11,247 bases of DNA from Rhodocyclaceae bacterium UBA5602. Its GTDB lineage: Bacteria; Pseudomonadota; Gammaproteobacteria; Burkholderiales; Rhodocyclaceae. Position 1 is the stretch's first letter. Each line of letters opens with the position of its first letter. Below, one piece after another: positions 6,477 to 11,247 of the stretch. The translations under genes were made by a program, and so were the position numbers. The stretch is from positions 1 through 11,247 of the forward strand of contig DILC01000072.1 of the NCBI GenBank assembly GCA_002424865.1, given 5' to 3'. Below the pieces are notes generated by a model. It searched no databases and was not told the DNA's origin. It saw only the letters and a program-made list of their open reading frames with translations.

Positions 6477-7085
6477 TTACCAACCCCAGACTTGATTCGC
6501 CTTGATAAAACCTTGCTGTCCATCATGGTGCCTGACCTTGAGCCAGCCATTGGGCGGGGTGCTTGGCTGGGCATTCGTTTCAGTGCCTGATTTCGTGGTG
6601 GCTTGGGGGGCACTGGCTTGGATACTCCCGCCAGTGTTTTGCAGCTCAAGCAACACATCCCGCACGGCTTCAAATACCACGGGCGCTTGGTCGCCCGCGC
6701 TAGCGCGTATTTGCGCAAGCGTTGCGGTCACAATCAGTTGTCGATGATCGCCGAGATATTTTTTCTCAACCCAGGCGAGCGCGCCTTCTGCATCGCGCAC
6801 CTTGACCCAGCCTTCAACATTCACCACGCGCTCTACCGGCGTGCCTGTGCGCATGACAAACAGGGGCTTGGCCTTGGCCGATGGGGCATCAAAAAAAATG
6901 GCAGGCGCGGTGGTGGATAAAAAGTCCAGCGCGTAGGTGGCGTGTGACATCCCCAAACTCAAGAACGCCAAGCCGAGGAATGCCGGGTTCTTGAACCTGG
7001 CATTTAAACCCCGGCCTGTCCGGCGGCTTGCTTGTACCAGGTCGGCAAGTCGAATCGTTTGCGTCAATTGGCTAGGCTGTGTCAT
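6477..7085 (-). CDS. Exported two-domain bacterial SH3 (SH3_4-type) protein
   Basis: This is a 202-residue protein of a type often found next to gpsA in Betaproteobacteria. Its function is not established. A long basic N-terminus (about 1-33) precedes a hydrophobic stretch PAFLGLAFLSLGM (34-46) with likely signal cleavage after the TYA at 50-52, so it should be periplasmic. Domain one (about 53-110) has FFDAPSAKAKPLFV and GWVKVRDAEGALAWVEKKYL. Domain two has LAQIRASAGDQAPVVFEA and GWLKVRHHDGQQGFIKANQVWG. Such domains often bind cell-wall peptides, but no ligand is shown here. A low-complexity Ser/Thr/Gln/Pro stretch of about 29 residues (150-178) splits domain two. ATG 7085 lacks a clear ribosome binding site. 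The frame is open to 7205, but those 40 residues would precede the signal peptide. The SH3 assignment is firm and the start less so. Confidence 0.85.
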   Translation of the reverse strand: MTQPSQLTQTIRLADLVQASRRTGRGLNARFKNPAFLGLAFLSLGMSHATYALDFLSTTAPAIFFDAPSAKAKPLFVMRTGTPVERVVNVEGWVKVRDAEGALAWVEKKYLGDHRQLIVTATLAQIRASAGDQAPVVFEAVRDVLLELQNTGGSIQASAPQATTKSGTETNAQPSTPPNGWLKVRHHDGQQGFIKANQVWGW

Positions 7086-7225
7086 TGGAAGATGGCGTTG
7101 ATTTGCCGCGTCTATGGGATGGGTCTTGGCTGGCCTGCATTGCAAATGGCTCGATATGCTTTGCGCGACGCCGTGCTGCCAGAGCCGACTTTTTACGGCG
7201 GCCATGAAGGGTTTGATGGCTGTCC

Positions 7226-7681
7226 TTATTGCAGCGTATTGGCGCCATTGCCCGCTGCTTGTTCTGCGGCACGTTGCTGGTAGAGCGCTTCAAAATTCAC
7301 CGGCGCCAACAGCACGGGCGGGAAGCCTGCGCGGTTGACTGCGTCGGAAATGGTTTCACGCACATAGGGAAAGAGGATGTTCGGGCAGCCTACCGAGAGG
7401 ACGGGTTCCATATCTTCAGCGGAGATGTTTTTGATCTGGAAAATGCCGGCTTGCGCGGCCTCCACGAGGAAGAAAACCGTGTCTTCTTTTTTTGCGGTCA
7501 CGGTTACGGTCACGGCGACATCAAACAGGCCTTCACTGAGATCGGTGGCAACGGTTTGAATTTCAATGGCAATGGCGGGCGCTTCACGCTCAAGGAAAAT
7601 CTGAGGTGCATTGGGAACTTCAACCGATAAATCGCGGACGTAAATTTTTTCGATGCTGAAAACGGGTTGTTGGTCGCTCAT
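7226..7681 (-). CDS. secB: Protein-export chaperone SecB
   Basis: SecB is a homotetrameric cytosolic chaperone that keeps precursor proteins unfolded and hands them to SecA for Sec-dependent export. The 151-residue protein (155 in E. coli) shows the family sequence throughout. FSIEKIYVRDLSVEVPNAP opens the chain, then the alternating strand FDVAVTVTVTAKKEDTVFFLVEAAQAGIF, then the conserved CPNILFPYVRETISDAVNRAGFPPVLLAPVNF and FEALYQQR near the C-terminus. ATG 7681 gives the normal start. Upstream lies an AT-rich leader containing ATTTAAAT (7689-7696) with no Shine-Dalgarno match, so initiation may rely on an unstructured leader. It follows grxC by 82 bases in the cluster, as in E. coli. Confidence 0.97.
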   Translation of the reverse strand: MSDQQPVFSIEKIYVRDLSVEVPNAPQIFLEREAPAIAIEIQTVATDLSEGLFDVAVTVTVTAKKEDTVFFLVEAAQAGIFQIKNISAEDMEPVLSVGCPNILFPYVRETISDAVNRAGFPPVLLAPVNFEALYQQRAAEQAAGNGANTLQ

Positions 7682-7736
7682 GATATTTATTTAAATGGGT
7701 CAGATAAGAAAAAAGGTAAAAGCAATTCAGGGAGAC

Positions 7737-7776
7737 GCTGGCTGACTTGGCATTTTAAATGCGTCAAGCCGCCAGC
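7737..7776 (-). promoter_or_regulatory. Long imperfect stem-loop at the grxC stop codon
   Basis: Three nested paired segments surround the grxC stop (7764-7766). The outer arms GCTGGC (7737-7742) and GCCAGC (7771-7776) pair, then CTTG (7746-7749) with CAAG (7765-7768), then the inner GCATTT (7750-7755) with AAATGC (7757-7762). Small unpaired bases (TGA, CC, GT) separate them. On the transcribed minus strand, a T-rich tract follows about 15-35 bases later, not directly. It could attenuate transcription or guide mRNA processing between grxC and secB. Confidence 0.45.
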
Positions 7777-8021
7777 AAAGGATCCAGGCTGCCTTGCTGG
7801 TCAAGCGCGAAGAGATCATCAAAACCACCGACGTAGGTGTCACCAATGAAAATTTGCGGCACGCTGCGGCGGCCAGTTTTTTCCATCATTTCGGCGCGTC
7901 GTTCGGGGTTGATATCCACGCGGATTTTCTCGATAGCTTGCACGCCCTTGCGCGCCAGCAACTGCTCGGCGCGTACGCAGTAAGGGCAAACAGCCGTTGA
8001 ATACATCACCACTTTGGCCAC
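7764..8021 (-). CDS. grxC: Glutaredoxin 3 (GrxC type)
   Basis: This is a small dithiol oxidoreductase that uses glutathione to reduce protein disulfides and mixed disulfides in the cytosol. The 85-residue protein has the active site CPYC at 12-15, the cis-proline segment SVPQIFIGD and the glutathione-binding GGFDDLFAL, all as in the GrxC family. I chose GTG 8021, which gives the family N-terminus AKVVMYSTAVCPYC. AAAGGA (minus strand, complement of 8028-8033) sits six bases upstream. A TTG at 8027 would add two residues but abuts the ribosome binding site. It lies between the rhodanese gene and secB, the same order as in E. coli, where it is encoded next to the export chaperone. Confidence 0.95.
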   Translation of the reverse strand: MAKVVMYSTAVCPYCVRAEQLLARKGVQAIEKIRVDINPERRAEMMEKTGRRSVPQIFIGDTYVGGFDDLFALDQQGSLDPLLAA

Positions 8022-8047
8022 AATCAATCCTTTCGTTCTGGGTTGAG

Positions 8048-8455
8048 TTACTTTGTCGTTACCGGCAGTTTTGCTTCAAGCCAGCTGGTCATGCCTCCTT
8101 TGAGCACAAAAACCTTGTCAAACCCGGCCTTCCTTAAAGTGCCTGCGGCAGAGGCTGCGCGATTGCCTGAAACGCAACAGAGAATGAGCGGACGTTTTTT
8201 GAGCTTTTCCAGTTCCGGGAGTTTTTCGGCCAGGGTCGGCATGGCGATATGGCGGGCGCCTGCGATATGGCCTTTGGCCCATTCGTCACTGGTCCGCACA
8301 TCAATGACCACAGCGTTTTCCCTGTTCATCAGGCGGGTGGTTTCATTGGCCGAGAGCGATTGGCTGTCACTGCCTTGCAGCAACGGCCACAAGAGCATGA
8401 CGCCAGAGATCAGGGCGAGGCTGACCCACATCCAGTTTTGTTGCAGAAATTCCAT
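8048..8455 (-). CDS. yibN: Membrane-anchored rhodanese-like protein (YibN type)
   Basis: A 135-residue protein with one N-terminal membrane segment (about 9-26, WMWVSLALISGVMLLWPL) and a single rhodanese domain (about 34-132). The domain shows VIDVRTSDEWAKGHIAGARHI and the active-site loop CVSGNRA with the likely sulfur-accepting Cys 94, followed by GFDKVFVLKGGMTSW. The domain should face the cytosol. Single-domain rhodaneses carry sulfane sulfur, but the substrate is unknown. Its E. coli counterpart yibN also heads the grxC-secB-gpsA cluster, so the symbol rests on similarity plus position. ATG 8455 starts just before the membrane segment. GAGGA lies 12 bases upstream, which is long. The frame is open to an ATG at 8518, which would add 21 hydrophilic residues. 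Confidence 0.9.
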   Translation of the reverse strand: MEFLQQNWMWVSLALISGVMLLWPLLQGSDSQSLSANETTRLMNRENAVVIDVRTSDEWAKGHIAGARHIAMPTLAEKLPELEKLKKRPLILCCVSGNRAASAAGTLRKAGFDKVFVLKGGMTSWLEAKLPVTTK

Positions 8456-8544
8456 GAGCGTTTGATGTCCTCTTAGTGTCGGGTTGGTGTTGTTGGGGTT
8501 GCCATCGCGGGGCCGCAATCCTGAGCTTGTTACCGCCGTCGCTT

Positions 8545-8550
8545 ATTCTA
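8545..8550 (-). promoter_or_regulatory. Possible -10 box for the yibN-grxC-secB cluster
   Basis: Read on the minus strand, the bases are TAGAAT (five of six to consensus), followed by AAGCG. I found no good -35 box 16-18 bases upstream. It lies about 90 bases before the chosen yibN start. The cluster needs a promoter in this divergent region, and this is the best -10 candidate I see. Confidence 0.3.
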
Positions 8551-8597
8551 ACGCCCGTAGTTCCGCTGAGCCGTCCCGAATCATGAAATCTGCCAAC

Positions 8598-8610
8598 TTC
8601 GCTACGCGAA
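8598..8610. repeat. Small inverted repeat TTCGC-TAC-GCGAA
   Basis: Five-base perfect arms (8598-8602, 8606-8610) around a three-base loop. It is the first of three palindromes in the divergent region and could form by chance. Confidence 0.4.
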
Positions 8611-8650
8611 AGGAGTGCCCCGGTGCCTAATGGCGTTGTTTCACGCTAAC

Positions 8651-8670
8651 GCGCATGGCGTGCCATGCGC
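8651..8670. repeat. 20-base palindrome in the divergent region
   Basis: GCGCATGGC (8651-8659) and GCCATGCGC (8662-8670) are exact inverted copies around a central GT. On DNA it would suit a dimeric regulator; as RNA it forms a strong hairpin. It directly follows the first TTTCACGCTAA copy. Confidence 0.65.
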
Positions 8671-8720
8671 CCACCCGCGAGGATGAAAACGTGCGCAAGC
8701 ATACCCCACCCCACTTCACA

Positions 8721-8738
8721 CCCCGCCCCAGGGCGGGG
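8721..8738. repeat. 18-base GC-only palindrome
   Basis: CCCCGCCC (8721-8728) and GGGCGGGG (8731-8738) flank a central CA. Similar GC palindromes occur as scattered intergenic repeats (REP-like) in many proteobacteria. No T-run follows on the plus strand. Reading the minus strand, a run of C and A follows, so it is not a terminator in either direction. Confidence 0.6.
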
Positions 8739-8856
8739 CTTCCAATCGGCTCGCTGCGCTCGATAGCACACGGGGCTCCGTTTCTGTTTTTTTCACGCTA
8801 AGCTGTCCGCGATCAGCACTTCGCTTTGTCTGAGGGAGATGCATGCAATCGCACGC

Positions 8857-8862
8857 TAAAAT
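8857..8862 (+). promoter_or_regulatory. Possible -10 box for gpmA
   Basis: TAAAAT (five of six to consensus) lies 26 bases before the gpmA start and overlaps the third CACGCTAA copy. No acceptable -35 box lies 16-18 bases upstream; TTGTCT at 8826-8831 is 25 bases away. If used, the leader is about 20 bases and includes a run of six T. Confidence 0.3.
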
Positions 8863-8888
8863 GGCTTTTTTATCGGACGGGGTGTTTC

Positions 8889-9638
8889 ATGTATAAAATT
8901 GTTCTTTTACGCCATGGCGAGTCGGTCTGGAATCAGGAAAACCGGTTTACGGGGTGGTACGACATTGGCCTCACACCCAAAGGCCTGGCGGAGGCAGAGG
9001 CGGCTGGGAAATTATTGCGAGAGCAAGGTTTCAAGTTTGATCTGGCCTACACCTCGGTGTTGCGTCGGGCGATTAAAACCTTGTGGATGGTGTTGGAAGC
9101 GCTTGATCGCATGTGGATTCCCGTGCAGCATTCCTGGCGGCTGAATGAGCGGCATTATGGCGCGCTACAAGGCCTGGACAAGACCGAAACAGCCGCTAAG
9201 TATGGCGATGAACAAGTGCTGATCTGGCGTCGCTCTTATGACGTGCCGCCGCCTGCGCTGAGCGATACTGATGAGCGCCTGGTCGTGGGCGACCCGCGTT
9301 ATGCGAGCATTCCAGCGGCCGAGTTGCCGCGTACCGAGTGTTTGAAAGACACCGTAGCGCGCGTGCTGCCTTTCTGGAATGACACCATTGCACCTAGTAT
9401 CAAAGCGGGCAAGAGCGTGATCATTGCCGCGCACGGCAACAGTCTGCGCGCCTTGATCAAATATCTTGACGGGGTCTCGGACAAGGATATTGTCGGCTTG
9501 AACATCCCTACCGCGCAACCTTTGGTGTATGAGCTGGATGCCGATCTCAAGCCGATTCGGCATTACTATCTGGGCGATCAGGACGCCATTAACGCGGCTA
9601 TTCAGGCCGTGGCCAACCAAGGTAAAACCAAGGGGTGA
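8889..9638 (+). CDS. gpmA: 2,3-bisphosphoglycerate-dependent phosphoglycerate mutase
   Basis: GpmA interconverts 3- and 2-phosphoglycerate in glycolysis and gluconeogenesis, using 2,3-bisphosphoglycerate to charge an active-site histidine. The 249-residue protein (250 in E. coli) opens with MYKIVLLRHGESVWNQENRF, in which His 9 is the phospho-acceptor. It continues with FTGWYDIGLTPKG, then NERHYGALQGLDK with the catalytic Glu, and later AAHGNSLRALIKYLDG with the second catalytic His. ATG 8889 is the family start; the frame is open to 8826, but those 21 residues have no counterpart. The ribosome binding site is weak (GGGG at 8879-8882). Its stop overlaps the envC start (GTGA), a pairing also seen where the unrelated cofactor-independent enzyme GpmM precedes envC. 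Confidence 0.97.
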   Translation: MYKIVLLRHGESVWNQENRFTGWYDIGLTPKGLAEAEAAGKLLREQGFKFDLAYTSVLRRAIKTLWMVLEALDRMWIPVQHSWRLNERHYGALQGLDKTETAAKYGDEQVLIWRRSYDVPPPALSDTDERLVVGDPRYASIPAAELPRTECLKDTVARVLPFWNDTIAPSIKAGKSVIIAAHGNSLRALIKYLDGVSDKDIVGLNIPTAQPLVYELDADLKPIRHYYLGDQDAINAAIQAVANQGKTKG

Positions 9639-11185
9639 GATGGCTTCGCAAGCCGCGTTGGCTGTACCGGGCAGGCGCGCTGGCACGGTGGTCTGGGCGG
9701 GCGGGTTTTTTGCTGTGTTTTTCGCTTTATCTGGCGGCCGCTTACGTTCCGTCTGGCTGGGCGGCGGGCGATACTCAGGCGGCGAAGATAAACACGCCTG
9801 ACAGCAAAATCCGGAAGGCACCTCCTCAGGCAAGGAATAAGGCAAGGAATAAAAAAAGCGCCACGAAGCTTTCTTCCCGCCAGACCCGCAAGGCAACCGC
9901 TCGGCCTGCGGCAGATGGGCCGCATCGTCAGTCTCTAAATGGCGATGCAGCGGAATCCAAAAGTGATTTGACGGATGTCAGGGCGCGCATTCAGTCGCTG
10001 AGCCGTGATTTGTCGAAAACAGAGCAATCCAAAGTGGCCGTCAGTAATCAGCTGCGCGCCACGGAAGCGGCGATTGCCGAGACTAACCAGCGCTTGCAGA
10101 AGCTCACTCAGGAGCGGCAGGCAGTCGAGCAAAAGCTGGCCGAGTTGCAGGTGGAAAATAAGCGCCTGGCCGAGCAAACCGTGGCGCAGCAAGCGCAGTT
10201 GTCAAACTTGTTGAATCGCCAGTTTTTAGGGGGTGAATCCGATGCCTTGCGTCTGTTGTTGTCAGGGCAGGATCCTAATCAGATGGCACGGGATCAGTAT
10301 TTTCTGACCCAGCTTTCCCGCGCCAAGGCGGATCTCGTGCACACCCTGCAAACCACGGCGCGTGAGCAGCAGCGGGTGCTGCAGGCGGTGAGCCAGCAAC
10401 AGGCACGTCTGGATGATATTGCCCGCCAGCAGAAGGCCAGCCGTGATCAGTTAGTCGTGCAGCAGCAGCAGCGTGCAGCGATGGTGGCGCAATTAGCGGA
10501 GCGGATTCGCGGGCAGAGGAGTGAGATTGCCGATTTAAAGCGCGATGAGCAGCGGTTGTCGAACTTGATTGCGACCTTGGCCGCGGCCGCGCGCAAGGCG
10601 GCTGCGCAAAAGGCCGCCGATAAAGCCGCAGCGGCAAAAAAAGAGGCTGCTGTCGCGAAAAATGAGGCGGCTATCAATAGGGAAAACAGCAGGGAAAACA
10701 GCAGAAAAGTCGGCGCTGGCGACACGGCGGCACCAGCCCCCCCACGGCCAGCGGTGAAGAGCTATGAGCCGGGCGTTGTTGGTGGCGCGTTTTCAGCCTT
10801 GCGCGGCAAGCTGCGCATGCCCGTCACTGGCGAGGTAATTGGCCGTTTTGGCAGTGCGCGTGCGGAAAGTGGCGTGGCGTGGAAGGGCTTATTCATTCGC
10901 GCAGCGAATGGTGCCTCGGTACGTGCCGTCTCCGAAGGCCGCGTGGTTTTCGCCGATGGATTGCGCGGCTTTGGCAATCTGTTGATCATTGACCATGGAG
11001 ATAATTTTCTCTCTGTCTATGGCAATAATGAATCCCTGCTGGTGGGCGTGGGTGTTGCCGTGTCCGCCGGACAGCCGGTGGCCACCGTTGGCAATAGCGG
11101 CGGATATCCTGAGCCGGGTTTATACTTCGAACTAAGGCATCGTGGGCAGGCGTTTGACCCCGCAAAATGGTTAGGTCGCGGTTAG
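9635..11185 (+). CDS. envC: Murein hydrolase activator EnvC (degenerate LytM/M23 protein)
   Basis: EnvC is a periplasmic divisome protein that activates cell-separating amidases such as AmiA and AmiB. The 516 residues comprise a basic leader and hydrophobic core (24-44, likely cleavage after GWAA), a Lys/Arg/Thr linker, a coiled coil (about 105-310), a second Ala/Lys linker, and a C-terminal LytM domain (about 385-514). The LytM domain lacks zinc ligands: the HxGxD site reads WKGLFI and the HxH site reads LYFELR. Both fit an activator without hydrolase activity. VYGNNESLL and the ending WLGR match E. coli EnvC. GTG 9635 overlaps the gpmA stop, and AAGG at 9630-9633 is too close to it. An ATG at 9640 is better placed but out of frame. 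Two 12-base tandem duplications lie in the linkers. In many relatives ctpA follows; here the window ends. Confidence 0.93.
   Translation: MRWLRKPRWLYRAGALARWSGRAGFLLCFSLYLAAAYVPSGWAAGDTQAAKINTPDSKIRKAPPQARNKARNKKSATKLSSRQTRKATARPAADGPHRQSLNGDAAESKSDLTDVRARIQSLSRDLSKTEQSKVAVSNQLRATEAAIAETNQRLQKLTQERQAVEQKLAELQVENKRLAEQTVAQQAQLSNLLNRQFLGGESDALRLLLSGQDPNQMARDQYFLTQLSRAKADLVHTLQTTAREQQRVLQAVSQQQARLDDIARQQKASRDQLVVQQQQRAAMVAQLAERIRGQRSEIADLKRDEQRLSNLIATLAAAARKAAAQKAADKAAAAKKEAAVAKNEAAINRENSRENSRKVGAGDTAAPAPPRPAVKSYEPGVVGGAFSALRGKLRMPVTGEVIGRFGSARAESGVAWKGLFIRAANGASVRAVSEGRVVFADGLRGFGNLLIIDHGDNFLSVYGNNESLLVGVGVAVSAGQPVATVGNSGGYPEPGLYFELRHRGQAFDPAKWLGRG
9829..9852 (+). repeat. 12-base tandem duplication in the first envC linker
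   Basis: GGCAAGGAATAA occurs twice head to tail (9829-9840, 9841-9852). In the envC frame it encodes ARNK twice, in the basic linker between signal peptide and coiled coil. The copies are identical, so the duplication is recent or the tract is slippage-prone. Confidence 0.85.
10680..10703 (+). repeat. 12-base tandem duplication in the second envC linker
   Basis: GGGAAAACAGCA occurs twice head to tail (10680-10691, 10692-10703) and encodes RENS twice, between the alanine/lysine-rich linker and the proline-rich segment before the LytM domain. The reading frame is kept. A run of seven C (10737-10743) follows shortly after. Confidence 0.85.
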
Positions 11186-11247
11186 CACAGGTCTTGGACC
11201 GTCCTGGATCCTGGGTCAGCAATGCCGTGGTTTCAAGTTTCAAGTTT
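11186..11247. other. Sequence after envC with no supported gene
   Basis: The 62 bases contain a BamHI-type palindrome region and end in a tandem repeat of TTTCAAG (11231-11244). An ATG at 11222 could open a gene that runs off the window, but eight codons are too few to judge. A ctpA-like protease gene is expected downstream by synteny, and its usual N-terminus is not visible. Confidence 0.4.

Larger units (their letters stand above)
8639..8859. repeat. Three dispersed copies of CACGCTAA
   Basis: TTTCACGCTAA occurs at 8639-8649 and again at 8791-8801, eleven identical bases 152 apart. The shorter CACGCTAA recurs at 8852-8859, where it merges into the candidate -10 box TAAAAT of gpmA. They could be protein-binding sites or remains of duplicated promoter sequence. 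Confidence 0.5.
8519..8888. other. Divergent intergenic region between yibN and gpmA, rich in palindromes
   Basis: No gene longer than a few codons can be supported in these 370 bases. A 15-codon frame from ATG 8583 has no ribosome binding site and matches nothing I know. The region must contain promoters in both directions. It holds three separate inverted repeats: TTCGC/GCGAA (8598-8610), a 20-base palindrome (8651-8670) and an 18-base GC palindrome (8721-8738). The motif CACGCTAA appears three times. The composition, with C-rich stretches near 8703-8730, differs from the coding DNA on both sides. It may be a relic of repetitive elements, but I see no transposase remnant. Confidence 0.6.

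Noticed and set aside
5877..6590. Open frame of 237 codons on the plus strand opposite gpsA
   Set aside because: gpsA is certain on the other strand, and the translated sequence is a glycine/arginine-rich shadow with no domain.
8583..8630. Fifteen-codon frame in the yibN-gpmA gap
   Set aside because: No ribosome binding site and no sign of conservation can be seen; such frames occur by chance.
10900..11185. Active zinc endopeptidase domain at the end of EnvC
   Set aside because: The expected histidine and aspartate ligands are replaced (WKGLFI, LYFELR), so it is an activator and not a peptidase. This is normal for EnvC and not a defect.
1..11247. CRISPR array, insertion sequence, prophage, toxin-antitoxin or biosynthetic cluster
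   Set aside because: I looked for regular spaced repeats, transposase motifs, paired small genes and recognisable biosynthetic domains and found none.

Overview
The window is ordinary chromosomal housekeeping DNA from a member of the Betaproteobacteria. The evidence is the gene order ispE, tRNA-Gln, prs, rplY, pth, ychF, the protein sequences themselves (Prs, RplY with a TL5 tail, Pth, a two-lobed SH3 protein next to gpsA), and a moderately high G+C content. I cannot place it in an order or genus. I see no prophage, insertion sequence, CRISPR array or defence genes, and I did not find a new multi-gene system. What is unusual is small-scale: promoters, repeats, inserts and start codons.

Positions 66-4722 carry six plus-strand genes. 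They are ispE (isoprenoid kinase), tRNA-Gln(TTG), prs (PRPP synthase), rplY (ribosomal protein bL25/Ctc), pth (peptidyl-tRNA hydrolase) and ychF (ribosome-associated ATPase). A very good sigma70 promoter with a GC-rich discriminator overlaps the ispE stop codon and probably drives the tRNA and perhaps prs. The last four protein genes join nucleotide metabolism to translation, and pth overlaps ychF by ATGA. trmL (tRNA wobble 2'-O-methyltransferase, 4758-5348) follows, starts with TTG and carries an internal low-complexity insert of about 40 residues.

Positions 5397-8455 hold a minus-strand cluster, in transcription order a yibN-like membrane rhodanese, grxC, secB, an exported two-SH3 protein, and gpsA, which ends convergent with trmL. 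It resembles the E. coli yibN-grxC-secB-gpsA-cysE-trmL cluster, except that an SH3 gene is inserted, cysE is missing, and trmL is on the opposite strand.

Positions 8456-8888 are a divergent intergenic region with about 370 bases beyond any plausible reading frame. It is rich in short perfect palindromes and contains a repeated CACGCTAA motif. From 8889 to 11185, gpmA (2,3-BPG-dependent phosphoglycerate mutase) and envC (amidase activator for cell separation) are translationally coupled by a GTGA overlap. The final 62 bases hold no gene I can support.
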